DNA of 64,000 bases, taken from positions 558,001 through 622,000 of the forward strand of contig JBMNFA010000009.1 of NCBI GenBank assembly GCA_050949055.1, written 5' to 3'. The translations under genes were made by a program, and so were the position numbers. Positions 18,277-27,007 of this stretch are shown here, piece after piece; within the stretch, counting starts at the first letter, position 1; every line of letters starts with the position of its first letter. The DNA comes from JAEZJZ01 sp050949055 (lineage in GTDB: Bacteria; Bacillota; UBA994; UBA5500). The notes below the pieces were generated by a model. That model saw only the letters and a program-made list of their open reading frames with translations, did no database searches and was not told the origin of the DNA.

Positions 18277-19680
18277 ATGATTGTCATGCACTGCACCTTG
18301 AGAAAACACATTTTCCTAATTAAGGTAGGCGTATTGCTGCTGGTAACCCTGTTGGTAGCCTGGGGAGTAGGGCGTCATTTTCGACTGCATCCCGATCAAC
18401 TGTCCACCGCGGCTCTGGCCCGGCAGGCGCTGTTGCTGGCGCTCCTCCCACTGCTACTCTACGGAGTGCTAGAACTCCTGCTCTTTTCCAGCTTTGTCAA
18501 CATCCAAAAGCGATACTTGCGCAAGTTCGCCCAGCAGATACAACACGGCAGCGTAGAGCCGCTGGTATATCCAGAACTGCAGCCGGTGGTGGATACGCTG
18601 CAAAACAAAGAGAAGCAGCTGCAGCGCGAGAGCAGCAAGATCCTCTGGATTGTCAAACATATTCCCGGAGGTCTGTTGACCATCAATCAGCAAGAGCAGA
18701 TCACCCTGGCTGCTTGCCCAGCCTTTGAAGACTTGGGTCTGCCCGTCGGCGAACTGGTGGGCAAGCCGGTGAGCGAGTTCCATCGGCTGATCGGGCTGGA
18801 GCGGCACAACTCGCTGCTGCTAGACGCATTGCACCAGGGCATCAAATCCCGGCGAATCAGCCGCGTACGCGACCACTATTTCGAGGCGGTGAACACGCCC
18901 ATGGTCAGCAGTAGCAACGGAGCGATCACCGGCGCCGTCTGCCTATTTGTGGATGTCACCGAACGAGTGCGCCACGAGCAGGAAATGAAACGTCTGGAGC
19001 GGCTCTCGTTGGTCGGACAGATGGCCGCCAGCCTCAGCCACGAGATCCGAAACCCCCTAGCCGTCATCCGCGGCTTCTTGCAGCTACACTCCAGGCGTGC
19101 GGAGCACCAGCCGGCGAAGGAGCAATTCGAGCTGCTGCTCGGGGAAATCGACCGGGTCAGCCATATCGTCCAGGCTTTCCTGGAGCTCTCCCACAGCGGG
19201 GGAGGGGAGTGGCGTCAGCAGCCTTTGGACCAGGTGGTGCAACAACTGGCCCCCCTGCTGAGCAGCGAAGCGGCCATCCATGGGATTGCGCTGCAATTGG
19301 ATCTGCAGCCCACTCCTGAATTGCTGATGTGCAGTAACGATATCAAGCAGTTGCTGCTTAACCTCTACCGCAATGCCATAGAGGCCTGCGAAGGCAACGG
19401 CACCGTATCGGTGTCCACCGGAGTCAGCGCAGACGGTCACCCCTTCCTGCGGGTGCAGGATGACGGCTGCGGCATGCCCCAGCAAGTGCTGGAGCGCCTG
19501 GGCACTCCCTTTAACAGCACCAAGGCCAACGGCACCGGCCTGGGATTGCCCCTTTGTCTCAGTGTGGCCGAGGCGCACTCGGCCGAGCTCTCCTTCCAGC
19601 CGGCCTCCCGCCAGGGGACAGTCGCCAGTGTGCTTTTCCCCGTGCCGCAGGCCGAAGCGGTGGCCGTCAACAGCAACTGA
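18277..19680 (+). CDS. membrane sensor histidine kinase (sporulation-kinase type)
   Basis: About 467 residues. Two N-terminal membrane helices, a coiled linker, a PAS-like domain (roughly residues 115-235), then HisKA with VGQMAASLSHEIRNPLAVIRGFLQL (phospho-accepting H255) and a HATPase domain with N, DDGCGMP and GTGLGLPL boxes. The VGQ-A-SHEIRNPL-GFLQL pattern is that of Kin-type kinases feeding Spo0F/Spo0A. No response regulator is adjacent, so it is an orphan. Start uncertain: AAGGA at 18258-18262 favours TTG 18271 or ATG 18277; an in-frame GTG at 18196 lacks a ribosome site. Confidence 0.85.
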   Translation: MIVMHCTLRKHIFLIKVGVLLLVTLLVAWGVGRHFRLHPDQLSTAALARQALLLALLPLLLYGVLELLLFSSFVNIQKRYLRKFAQQIQHGSVEPLVYPELQPVVDTLQNKEKQLQRESSKILWIVKHIPGGLLTINQQEQITLAACPAFEDLGLPVGELVGKPVSEFHRLIGLERHNSLLLDALHQGIKSRRISRVRDHYFEAVNTPMVSSSNGAITGAVCLFVDVTERVRHEQEMKRLERLSLVGQMAASLSHEIRNPLAVIRGFLQLHSRRAEHQPAKEQFELLLGEIDRVSHIVQAFLELSHSGGGEWRQQPLDQVVQQLAPLLSSEAAIHGIALQLDLQPTPELLMCSNDIKQLLLNLYRNAIEACEGNGTVSVSTGVSADGHPFLRVQDDGCGMPQQVLERLGTPFNSTKANGTGLGLPLCLSVAEAHSAELSFQPASRQGTVASVLFPVPQAEAVAVNSN

Positions 19681-19747
19681 ATGCTACAGCCGGACGCGTA
19701 CCGAGTAATCTGATACAACGCACATCGCTCATCTCTACCCCTCATCT

Positions 19748-19771
19748 CAGCCCCCTCACTCGAGGGGGCTG
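19748..19771 (+). repeat. GC-rich hairpin after the sensor kinase
   Basis: CAGCCCCCTC (19748-19757) pairs perfectly with GAGGGGGCTG (19762-19771). No T-run. The surrounding 19740-19830 (TCTCTCCCTC, CTGGGGGAGT) resembles the repeat-rich stretch at 36120-36320. Confidence 0.55.
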
Positions 19772-19972
19772 TCGCGTTAGCGGGGGATGGACTGTCTCTC
19801 CCTCTGTCGCGTCAGCGGCTGGGGGAGTCAAATCAACTTGACCGCGGCAGGCAGCAATGCTAACGTCATAAGGAACATACTGCGGGAGGGGATTGGCGCT
19901 GCGTGCGCCTGCGGGGCTTTCCCCCGGTACCCAAACGGTTATCCTGCCCCGCGGTTGAAGGAGGAATCCGAC

Positions 19973-20908
19973 GTGAATTTTGCAGACCGGTTGATCGCCG
20001 CCTGCCGCGACAAGCAGAGTACACTGGTGGTGGGGTTGGATCCCCGCTGGAGTTCCCTGCCGCCCAGCTTGCAGGAGGTCGCCCTCAAGACCAATGGCCC
20101 CACTGCCCAAGCCGCCGCTTTGGCCTTTCACCTTTTCGGGCGAGCCATCATCGATGCGGTGGCCGATATCGCTGTGGCCATCAAACCCCAGTTTGCTTTC
20201 TACGAACAATACGGCCCCTGGGGCATGCATACCCTGCTGCAGACTGTAGAATACGCTAAGCAACAAGGATTGCTCGTCATCGGCGACGCCAAGCGGGGCG
20301 ACATCGGCAGCACCGCCGAAGCCTATGCCCAGGCTTACCTGGGTGGCCCGGTGGCTGCGGGACAGCCTGCGTTCAGCCTCTCCGTGGACGCGCTCACCGT
20401 TGCTGCCTATCTGGGCAGCGATGGAATCAATCCCTTCCTCAAATCGGCAACGCATACCGACAGCGGTATCTTCGTATTGGTCAAAACCTCCAACCCCTCC
20501 TCCGGAGAGTTGCAGGATCAGCTGCTCGGCGACGAACCGCTCTACGCCCGGTTGGCCCGCCATGTCGACCAGTGGGGACAAGGCTTGATCGGTGCCAGCG
20601 GCTATTCTTCCGTCGGTGCCGTAGTCGGCGCTACCTATCCCAAAGAAGCGGAAGCTCTGCGCAAACTGATGCCCAAAAGCATCTTCCTGGTGCCCGGCTA
20701 CGGTGCCCAAGGAGGGACAGCCGAAGACGTGCTGCCCACCTTCAACGATGACGGCCTCGGCGCCGTGGTCAGCTCCTCCCGAGGTATCATCTTCGCCTAT
20801 CAGAAGCTGCGGCAGTTCGGACCCGAGCGCTACGCCGACGCCGCCCGTGCCGCCGCCATCGCCGCCCGCGACGACATCAACCACGCCCTCCGCCGCGCCG
20901 GCAAATAA
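19973..20908 (+). CDS. pyrF: orotidine 5'-phosphate decarboxylase (type 2)
   Basis: Last step of UMP synthesis, decarboxylating OMP. 311 residues, the longer type-2 subfamily. VGLDPRWSSLP near residue 20, IKPQFAFYEQYGPWGM near 70 and the catalytic GDAKRGDIGSTAEAYA near 104-119 are present. GTG at 19973 is chosen because GAAGGAGG sits 9 bases upstream; the frame is open another 62 codons upstream without a start signal. It stands alone, away from other pyr genes, between spo genes. Confidence 0.93.
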   Translation: MNFADRLIAACRDKQSTLVVGLDPRWSSLPPSLQEVALKTNGPTAQAAALAFHLFGRAIIDAVADIAVAIKPQFAFYEQYGPWGMHTLLQTVEYAKQQGLLVIGDAKRGDIGSTAEAYAQAYLGGPVAAGQPAFSLSVDALTVAAYLGSDGINPFLKSATHTDSGIFVLVKTSNPSSGELQDQLLGDEPLYARLARHVDQWGQGLIGASGYSSVGAVVGATYPKEAEALRKLMPKSIFLVPGYGAQGGTAEDVLPTFNDDGLGAVVSSSRGIIFAYQKLRQFGPERYADAARAAAIAARDDINHALRRAGK

Positions 20909-20909
20909 C

Positions 20910-20938
20910 GCAAAAATGGGGACAGTCCCCATTTTTGC
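20910..20938 (+). repeat. perfect 14-bp inverted repeat after pyrF
   Basis: GCAAAAATGGGGAC (20910-20923) and its exact complement (20925-20938) flank one base. A-rich on one side and T-rich on the other, so it may serve as a terminator; the GGGGAC core links it to the dispersed GGGACG family. Confidence 0.7.
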
Positions 20939-20974
20939 ATTCCCTCATTTCCCATGTCCATTTCCCACCTCCAC

Positions 20975-21002
20975 GTATAGCTTGCTTTCATTCGGCAAGA
21001 CT
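20975..21002 (+). promoter_or_regulatory. candidate sigma-F promoter for the spoIIQ-like gene
   Basis: GTATA (20975-20979), 14 bases, then GGCAAGACT (20994-21002), a full match to the sigma-F -10 pattern GGnnAnAnT. B. subtilis spoIIQ is sigma-F dependent. The predicted leader would be short, beginning next to the GGAGGTGA ribosome site at 21010-21017. Confidence 0.42.
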
Positions 21003-21025
21003 GATAATTGGAGGTGAATATATCC

Positions 21026-22006
21026 ATGAATAATCAGCGCTTTCAGGCATGGCGTTTGCGGTTCAGCCTGTGGGTAGCTCGCCAGCGGCTGCGCTGGCAG
21101 AACCAGGTGGACCAGTGGCGCGTGCCGGTGGTGATCACCAACCGTTGGTTCGTCCTTGGCGCCTACTTCCTGGTAGTGCTTTTGCTCAGTATAGCCTGGT
21201 TCGCCCGCCCGTTCTCCTTCTGGCAGGCAGGACCGCCAGGAGATAGTCAGCCGCCGGCTAGCGTCACGGTGCGGCTGGATGATGACATCGCTCCGCCGGT
21301 GTTGCCAACCTACCCTGAGTCACAGGCATCTCGCCCTCCGGCAGACGAATCGCCCAATCCGCAGCCACCCAAGGACAGCGGGGGAGGGGTCATCGTCAGC
21401 CAGGGTGAAGAAGGACAAAGCCCAGGTGAGCAGCCAGCGGAGGAGCAGAATGTCGACGCCCCGTTGCCTGGCTCATCCAGTGACCAGCCAGACAGCGGGC
21501 AACCCGAAGCTGAACAGTCCACGGGCAACCCGCCCAAGGCACCGACTACCCAGGATCAGCCGGAGAGTGCGGCTTTCGCCGCCGGCGTGCCAACCGTCAG
21601 CATCACGCTGCAGTACCCGTTGGAGGGAGACATCTCCGTCAGCAACCCCTACGCCCTGGTTAGCCGACAGACCACGCTCAACGACTGGCGGCCCCACTTG
21701 GCGGTTGACTTTGCCGCCCCCCAGGGCAGCAAGGTGCTGGCGGCTGCCGCCGGCAAGGTGAAGCACATCTTCCAGGAAGACATCCTTTGGGGAACCGGAG
21801 TAGTCTTGGAGCACGGAAAGAACTGCACCACCGCCTACATGGACCTGGACCAACTGACGGTTGAGGTGGGCGAACGAGTCAGCGCCGGCCAGCAGCTGGG
21901 CGTCCTGAAAGGCAGCCCGCCGGTGGAACAGATGGACATCTCTCACCTGCATTTCGTGCTCACCATCGACGGCGAGGACGTGGACCCGACCGAAATGTTT
22001 CGCTAG
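21026..22006 (+). CDS. spoIIQ: SpoIIQ-like M23 (LytM) domain protein
   Basis: 326 residues: one membrane helix (about 42-62), a long Pro/Ser/Glu/Gln-rich linker (about 70-190), then an M23 domain. Ligands appear complete: H224 and D228 in HLAVDF, H307 and H309 in SHLHF. B. subtilis SpoIIQ has lost a zinc ligand, whereas clostridial SpoIIQ keeps them; this one is of the intact kind. Location between spoIID and spoIIID supports forespore SpoIIQ, partner of SpoIIIAH across the septum. Start ATG 21026, 8 bases after GGAGGTGA. Confidence 0.82.
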   Translation: MNNQRFQAWRLRFSLWVARQRLRWQNQVDQWRVPVVITNRWFVLGAYFLVVLLLSIAWFARPFSFWQAGPPGDSQPPASVTVRLDDDIAPPVLPTYPESQASRPPADESPNPQPPKDSGGGVIVSQGEEGQSPGEQPAEEQNVDAPLPGSSSDQPDSGQPEAEQSTGNPPKAPTTQDQPESAAFAAGVPTVSITLQYPLEGDISVSNPYALVSRQTTLNDWRPHLAVDFAAPQGSKVLAAAAGKVKHIFQEDILWGTGVVLEHGKNCTTAYMDLDQLTVEVGERVSAGQQLGVLKGSPPVEQMDISHLHFVLTIDGEDVDPTEMFR

Positions 22007-22023
22007 AGACTTAGCAGCATAGT

Positions 22024-22087
22024 GTTACAGCGGGGCGTATACCCTGTAACATCCGCATGGGTTACAGGGTACACGTCCCGCTGTAAC
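22024..22087 (+). repeat. 27-bp inverted repeat with GGGACGTGTACC-type core
   Basis: Arms 22024-22050 and 22061-22087 pair with two G-T-type mismatches. Right arm carries the complement of GGGACGTGTACC, the same core as at 27100, 31991 and 35291. Confidence 0.8.
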
Positions 22088-22201
22088 CTGCGCTAGCCCT
22101 CCGTTTCCCGCGCATCCCGCTTTTCCTGCTTTCGGCTGGTATAATCACCCTGCCCCTTCTATATACATGTATTGATTCGTGTTTTGGGGGGGGCGGCCAG
22201 T

Positions 22202-22447
22202 GTGAATGATCACATCTATCAGCGGGTGTTGGACATTGCTCGCTACATCACCAGCACCAAAGCCACTGTGCGCGCGGCGGCAGACAAGTTCGGCGTCAGT
22301 AAGAGCACCGTTCACAAGGACGTCACAGAGCGGCTGCAGGCGGTAAATGCTGGCCTGTATGCGGAAGTCCAGGAAGTGCTGCGTTACAACAAAGACGTTC
22401 GGCATCTGCGCGGTGGTGATGCTACTCGCCGCAAATACAAAGGGTAA
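22202..22447 (+). CDS. spoIIID: stage III sporulation transcription factor SpoIIID
   Basis: 81-residue helix-turn-helix regulator of mother-cell genes between sigma-E and sigma-K. Contains RAAADKFGVSKSTVHKDVTE, the recognition helix, and the RHLRGGDATRRKYKG tail, both near-identical in type to B. subtilis SpoIIID (93 residues; here slightly shorter at the C-terminus). GTG start at 22202 is chosen from alignment to known N-termini; a G-rich stretch precedes it. TATAAT at 22140-22145 and TATACATG at 22162-22169 are possible promoter pieces. Confidence 0.95.
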   Translation: MNDHIYQRVLDIARYITSTKATVRAAADKFGVSKSTVHKDVTERLQAVNAGLYAEVQEVLRYNKDVRHLRGGDATRRKYKG

Positions 22448-22615
22448 CTTTTTGTCCTCAGAGCGACAGGTGATGACAGCTTCAGTGTCGAACAATACCA
22501 CATCTAGGGTTATGCAAAAGAACTGCCGCTCGAGATTAGCTCGGCGACATCACGCCAGACTATTCATCTCTTCCCCAACAATACTTGCATAATTCACTAG
22601 ACCAGAGACCGTGGT

Positions 22616-22639
22616 AGAAGGCAGAGGGCTCTGCCTTCT
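22616..22639 (+). terminator. hairpin between spoIIID and mbl
   Basis: AGAAGGCAGAG (22616-22626) pairs with CTCTGCCTTCT (22629-22639), followed by CTATTTA. Perfect stem; T-run weak. Confidence 0.6.
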
Positions 22640-22689
22640 CTATTTAGCGTGTTCGGGACAAGCTTCATTCTGTCGTAAGGAGGATTGCC

Positions 22690-23724
22690 ATGTTACGAGG
22701 CCCAGACATCGGAATTGATCTTGGCACCGCTACCATTTTGGTCTTCATGAAAGGTAAAGGTGTGGTGATCAACGAGCCGTCGGTGGTGGCGCTGGATGTG
22801 AAGACGAATAACGTTTTGGCCATTGGAGAAGAAGCCCGCCGCATGATCGGCCGTACCCCAGGTAACATAGTTGCCATCCGCCCGCTGCGCGAAGGCGTGA
22901 TTGCCGATTTCGACGTCACCCAGAAGATGCTCGATTTCTTCCTGAACAAGGCCATGGGCAGACGGCGCATCACCCGCCCCCGGGTAATGGTCTGTGTGCC
23001 TTCTGGCGTCACCCCGGTGGAGTGGCGGGCGGTGAAGGACGCGGCCGAGAAAGCCGGCGGCATCAATGTCCAGATGGTGGAAGAACCGGTGGCAGCCGCC
23101 TTGGGGGCCGGCATCGACATCTATAAGCCCGAGGGAACCTTGCTGGTGGACATCGGCGGCGGCACCACCGATATCGCCATCCTGTCCATGGGCGGCATCG
23201 TCCTTAGCGACAGTGTGCGCGTCGGTGGCGATCGGTTCGACGAAGCATTGGTGCGCTACATGAAGCGCGAGTATAACCTGTTGATCGGCGAACGTACCGC
23301 TGAGGAGATGAAGTTCCGCATCGGCATTGCCTATCCTGGCGTGCGCAACGAAAAGATGGAGGTACGCGGACGCGATCTGGTCACCGGCCTGCCCAAGACC
23401 ATCCAAGTCGGCTCCATGGAGACCCTGGAGGCGTTCTCCGAACCCCTCAACTCCATCGTCGCCCTGCTGCGCTCCATTTTGGAGAAGTGCCCGCCCGAGC
23501 TGGCTGCCGACATCATGGACAAAGGCATCATCATGACCGGTGGCGGCGCGCTGCTTGCTGGGCTGGACAAGCTGTTGGCGGAAGTGACCCAGGTGCCAGC
23601 CATGCTGGCCGAAGACCCGGTCTCCTGCGTCGCCCGCGGCACCGGCCGTGCCTTGGAAGAGTTGGATCATCTGCGAGGCATGACCATCTTCGATCAACCT
23701 ACCCGCAAGTCCATCCCCTGGTAA
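22690..23724 (+). CDS. mbl: MreB-like cytoskeletal protein Mbl
   Basis: Actin-fold ATPase guiding lateral wall synthesis. 344 residues. Phosphate-1 motif IGIDLGTATILVF at residue 7, VPSGVTPVEWRAVKDAAEKA near 100, phosphate-2 VDIGGGTTDIAIL near 154 and the adenosine motif GGGALLAGLDKLL near 281. Called mbl rather than mreB because it directly follows spoIIID, the Bacillus arrangement, and no mreC/mreD is near. AAGGAGG ribosome site. Confidence 0.93.
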   Translation: MLRGPDIGIDLGTATILVFMKGKGVVINEPSVVALDVKTNNVLAIGEEARRMIGRTPGNIVAIRPLREGVIADFDVTQKMLDFFLNKAMGRRRITRPRVMVCVPSGVTPVEWRAVKDAAEKAGGINVQMVEEPVAAALGAGIDIYKPEGTLLVDIGGGTTDIAILSMGGIVLSDSVRVGGDRFDEALVRYMKREYNLLIGERTAEEMKFRIGIAYPGVRNEKMEVRGRDLVTGLPKTIQVGSMETLEAFSEPLNSIVALLRSILEKCPPELAADIMDKGIIMTGGGALLAGLDKLLAEVTQVPAMLAEDPVSCVARGTGRALEELDHLRGMTIFDQPTRKSIPW

Positions 23725-23726
23725 CC

Positions 23727-23767
23727 AAAAGTGGGTTTTTGGGAACCGTTCCGAAAAACCCACTTTT
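23727..23767 (+). terminator. terminator-like hairpin after mbl
   Basis: AAAAGTGGGTTTTT (23727-23740) and its exact complement (23754-23767) enclose an inner GGAAC/GTTCC stem. Begins 3 bases after the mbl stop and ends in TTTT. Confidence 0.75.
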
Positions 23768-23812
23768 CAATTATCTGGCATAGGCCTAACACAGGAGGGA
23801 GGCGCGGCAACC

Positions 23813-24325
23813 TTGCGTAAGCATCCTGTCCGCTGGATTACTCGCACCGGACTGTTGCTGGCAGTAGCTCTGGCCGTACAAAGCCTGCGGATACAGCCGC
23901 CCTTTGGGCAGGTGATCACCGGAGGGAGCATCAACGCCATCCTCTTTCTGGCGGTGATTCTGGTGGATACCTGGGCAGGAGTGGCCATTGGCTTGATCAC
24001 GCCCTGGGTGGCGCTGATGATGAACATCACCGGGCTGCCCTTCATGGTGCCCTTTATCATGGCCGCCAACGCAATTTTGGCCCTGTCCTTTGGGCTGCTG
24101 CAGCGTTTCAGCCGCTTCTTTGCCGGTGTCATCGCCGCAGTGGCCAAATACGGCTGGTTCCTGCTCACCGTCAATGTATTGCTGGGGCTAATCGGCAGAA
24201 CGTTGCCGCCGGCAGCGGTGGTCACCTTCGGCATCACTCAGTTGGCCACCGCCCTGATCGGGGTCATGCTGGCCTTCATCATCGCCGACACAATAACGCC
24301 ATACTTAGACCGTCGCCAAGGATAG
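23813..24325 (+). CDS. ECF transporter S component-like membrane protein
   Basis: 170 residues with five to six membrane helices. The early TRTGLLLAVALAVQSLRIQP helix followed by a TGGSINAILFLAVILVD segment and a GLITPWVALMMNITGLP loop resembles substrate-binding S subunits of energy-coupling-factor transporters. Substrate unknown; the EcfA1/A2/T module is not in the window and is probably shared. TTG start at 23813 after AGGAGGGAGG, spacing a little long. Confidence 0.6.
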   Translation: MRKHPVRWITRTGLLLAVALAVQSLRIQPPFGQVITGGSINAILFLAVILVDTWAGVAIGLITPWVALMMNITGLPFMVPFIMAANAILALSFGLLQRFSRFFAGVIAAVAKYGWFLLTVNVLLGLIGRTLPPAAVVTFGITQLATALIGVMLAFIIADTITPYLDRRQG

Positions 24326-24340
24326 CCACGCGACAAGCGC

Positions 24341-24375
24341 AACATGCCTCACCATCAGCCCCGGTGAGGCATGTT
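24341..24375 (+). terminator. intrinsic terminator after the ECF S gene
   Basis: AACATGCCTCACC (24341-24353) pairs perfectly with 24363-24375, then TATCTTT. Confidence 0.75.
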
Positions 24376-24585
24376 TATCTTTCTCCGCAGAAAGGGGAGA
24401 GAAGCAGCTGGGATCCTGACTGGCGATACCGCGCGGCGCAACAGCCTGCAGTGAAACAAAGCGCAGCCATCTGATGCAGCGAGCCCCTCGTCCTCATCAG
24501 GTGGTCAATATATAATCGGCCTGCCGCCCGCATATCAATTTACAGATGCCCCGGCATCAATCTTCCGGACAGCGAGGTGCAGCGC

Positions 24586-25104
24586 ATGTACCATTGCCAC
24601 CTGATGCCGATTGCCATCGGTTATGACCATATCCTTCCCGGCGTTCGCTCCTATCTATCGGGCTGCCTTGCCCGCCGCTACGGACCCCATTGGGAGGAGA
24701 ATTGGCGCGATTCGCTGCAGAACTCCAATGTGTTGCTGCTGGAGACCCCAGCCCACATCCTGGCCGGGTGCCTCGTCTTCTCTGTTTCCTTGGACGTGCT
24801 GTTCATCCACACTGCCTTCCTGCACCACGAATTTCGCTGCTCCATCCTGATTGTGCGTGCCCTGCGCGCCCTGGACATCCTAGCCGGAGCACGGGGGTGC
24901 CGGGTGATGCGCTGCTATGTAGACGAACGGAATCATCGTTCCCTCAAGACTTGCCTCGCCTGCGGCTTCGAGCCGATTGACACCGATGCCCAAGGGACCT
25001 ACCTGCAGGTGGAAGTGCCGGTGGTGCGCGGGCGGGCCGCCAAGCGCTTCAGCCCCCTGCCCGTGTTGGACCCGGTGTGGGGAAGGAGTGAGCGCCATGA
25101 CTGA
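24586..25104 (+). CDS. GNAT-like acyltransferase (putative)
   Basis: 172 residues. The C-terminal half, with a helix ending LDILAGARGCRVMRCYVDERNHRS followed by KTCLACGFEPIDTD, resembles the last strands of GNAT N-acetyltransferases (N-x-S-L-x4-GF pattern). The acetyl-CoA R/Q-x-x-G-x-G/A loop is not clear, so activity is uncertain. ATG 24586 is chosen over GTG 24577 because GAGGTG precedes it by 6 bases. Overlaps the next small gene by 8 bases, suggesting a joint role. Confidence 0.5.
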   Translation: MYHCHLMPIAIGYDHILPGVRSYLSGCLARRYGPHWEENWRDSLQNSNVLLLETPAHILAGCLVFSVSLDVLFIHTAFLHHEFRCSILIVRALRALDILAGARGCRVMRCYVDERNHRSLKTCLACGFEPIDTDAQGTYLQVEVPVVRGRAAKRFSPLPVLDPVWGRSERHD

Positions 25105-25300
25105 GCCAAGGCACGGCGTCCCCAGCCTGCGGAACCGGCTGCAGCTCGCGCGTCCCATCAACCTGCAGCGCTTCGCTGGAGGCGCCAACCTGCGCTGTCA
25201 AACCTGCAGCTACTACCGGGACTGCTATTGCCAGCTACATCAAAAGCAGATGGATTGTAGCAGTCAGGCCTGCAGCCACTACCAGGCCAAACGCCCCTGA
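25097..25300 (+). CDS. small Cys-rich protein, unknown
   Basis: 67 residues. The C-terminal half has six cysteines (CQTC, CYC, then single Cys residues spaced by 5) and several His, suggesting a zinc- or iron-sulphur-binding knuckle. GGAAGGAG nine bases before the ATG supports real translation, and the start overlaps the GNAT-like gene. No family recognised. Confidence 0.6.
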   Translation: MTEPRHGVPSLRNRLQLARPINLQRFAGGANLRCQTCSYYRDCYCQLHQKQMDCSSQACSHYQAKRP

Positions 25301-25330
25301 GCCATGGGGACCCTTCCGATTGCCCTCCCG

Positions 25331-25384
25331 GACATGGGGACGGTTCTGCTGTCCGGTGCTGGACAGCAGAACCGTCCCCATGTC
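25331..25384 (+). repeat. perfect 24-bp inverted repeat with GGGGACGGTTCTG core
   Basis: Arms 25331-25354 and 25361-25384 are exact complements, loop GGTGCT. A related partial arm (CCATGGGGACCCTTCCG) is at 25303-25319. Confidence 0.85.
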
Positions 25385-25502
25385 CAGGATACCCTTTAAG
25401 AACTTACCGCGAATGGTACACGTCCCGCTGTATCATCGTTTGCCATGCTGCCGGGCCGGTGCTAAACTAAGAGCACCACTCAGCATAGAGGAGGAAGACA
25501 CC

Positions 25503-25952
25503 ATGCTTACCCGCGATTTCACCGTAGCCACCTTTGTCGTCCACCGCCAACGCGTGCTACTGCTCTGGCACCGCAAACTGCAGATGTGGTTGCCTCCCGG
25601 CGGGCATATCGACCGTCACGAGCTGCCAGATGAGGCGGCCGTGCGCGAGGTGTGGGAGGAGAGCGGCATCCGCTGCCGTCTGGTGGGGGAGAGGGGGCTG
25701 GCGGTGGAATACCCGCGGCAGCTGGTGCGCCCGGCCGGCATCCAGCTGGAGACGATCAGCAATCAACCCGCCCACGAGCATATCGACCTGATCTACTTCG
25801 CCCGGGTGGTGCCGGGCAGCGAGCCCATCCCGCGGGGCAACAACGAATCCGAACAGATCGGCTGGTATACGCTGCAACAGATGCGAGAGATGCAGGTGGC
25901 TGAAGACGTGCTGCGCTGGGCCGAACGGGCGACCGCAGCGGTCGCTGAATAA
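25503..25952 (+). CDS. Nudix hydrolase
   Basis: 149 residues with a complete Nudix box: GHIDRHE, seven residues, REVWEESGI, binding Mg and cleaving a nucleoside diphosphate linked to another moiety. Substrate not predictable. ATG 25503 follows AGGAGGAAG by 6 bases. Stands alone between repeat elements. Confidence 0.88.
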   Translation: MLTRDFTVATFVVHRQRVLLLWHRKLQMWLPPGGHIDRHELPDEAAVREVWEESGIRCRLVGERGLAVEYPRQLVRPAGIQLETISNQPAHEHIDLIYFARVVPGSEPIPRGNNESEQIGWYTLQQMREMQVAEDVLRWAERATAAVAE

Positions 25953-26239
25953 GGATGGTGGGACATAGCGAGACCACTGAAAAAGCCCGCAATTGTCGTT
26001 CTTGCAGCGAAGAATCCTCAGCAGGCCCGCATCCATGGGGTTTTGGATTCTTCACGGAGTCTATGCTGAGCATGTCGAAGCATGCAGAAGTACCTCCTGT
26101 GGCGGCTTTTCAGCACTCTCGGACAGATCCCTGATCCCGCGCGGTGACATTGTCTCAGGTTTTGTATCAGCAGGAAGGGAGAGGCAATAACCGCGCAGAA
26201 TGTATCCATATAATAACCCCATTGATTGGAGGAAAGACA
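25953..26239 (+). other. intergenic repeat debris
   Basis: Contains GAATCCTC...GGATTC (26010-26050) and a GCTGAGCATGTCGAAGCATG piece near 26064, related to the fragment near 13773. TATAAT at 26209-26214 precedes the next gene but lacks a -35. Confidence 0.4.
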
Positions 26240-27007
26240 GTGATCGATTTAAGAGAGAGAGCCTTCCTTGATCTGAAGCTGGAAGGCAACCGACTGCTGC
26301 TCGGAGAGGACCTGACCCAGGTCACTCCCTCGGTGCGCACACTGGAGGACGCCCGCTACTCACTTTACGACCGCAAAGCCAAAGGCCCGGAGATTCTGTA
26401 TTGGATGTATCGCCAGGTGGCCCGCCTTGCTGACCTGGAGCTGCTCAACGAATTGGGCCTAATCTATGATGTGACCATCATTCGCCCCGGGCAGGTTGGC
26501 AGCGAGTACATCAAGACAGTGGGACATTACCATGCCACCAAGCCAGGCACCCGCATGGCCTATCCAGAGGTCTACGAGGTGCTGCACGGCGAGGCCACCT
26601 TCCTGTTGCAGCGCCGCACCGATATGCCGGGTAAAGTGGATGACGTGGTGGTGATCACCGCTCATCCCGGCGACAAAGTGGTGATGCCGCCCGGCTACGG
26701 CCACATCACCATCAACGCCAGCGACGAATACCTGGTGATGGCCGATGTGGTAGCCGCCGCCAACACTTCCGATTACGGCGACATCAAGCGGTTGCAGGGC
26801 GGTGCCTATTTCCATATCAATGCCGGCTCCGAAGCCTGGGTGCGTAACCGCAAATATACCGCTACCCCACCGCTACGTCGCCTAGCCGCGCGCAACTACA
26901 AGGAGTTCCATCTGTTCAGCGACGTACCTATGTATTACACATTGATTGACCGCCCCGCTTCCTTCCGCTTCCTCACGCATCCCGAGGAATGCTCCTTCCG
27001 CTTCTAG
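26240..27007 (+). CDS. cupin-type glucose-6-phosphate isomerase
   Basis: Metal-dependent isomerase of the archaeal PGI cupin family, interconverting glucose 6-phosphate and fructose 6-phosphate. 255 residues, longer than the roughly 190 of archaeal forms through N- and C-terminal extensions. Metal ligands H96 and H98 in GHYH, E110 in PEVYEVL, and the second His in PPGYGHITIN are present. GTG start at 26240, seven bases after GGAGG. It may replace or supplement classical Pgi, which is not in the window. Confidence 0.82.
   Translation: MIDLRERAFLDLKLEGNRLLLGEDLTQVTPSVRTLEDARYSLYDRKAKGPEILYWMYRQVARLADLELLNELGLIYDVTIIRPGQVGSEYIKTVGHYHATKPGTRMAYPEVYEVLHGEATFLLQRRTDMPGKVDDVVVITAHPGDKVVMPPGYGHITINASDEYLVMADVVAAANTSDYGDIKRLQGGAYFHINAGSEAWVRNRKYTATPPLRRLAARNYKEFHLFSDVPMYYTLIDRPASFRFLTHPEECSFRF

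Noticed and set aside
19787..19972. 62-codon N-terminal extension of PyrF
   Set aside because: A strong ribosome site precedes the internal GTG at 19973 and the family begins there.
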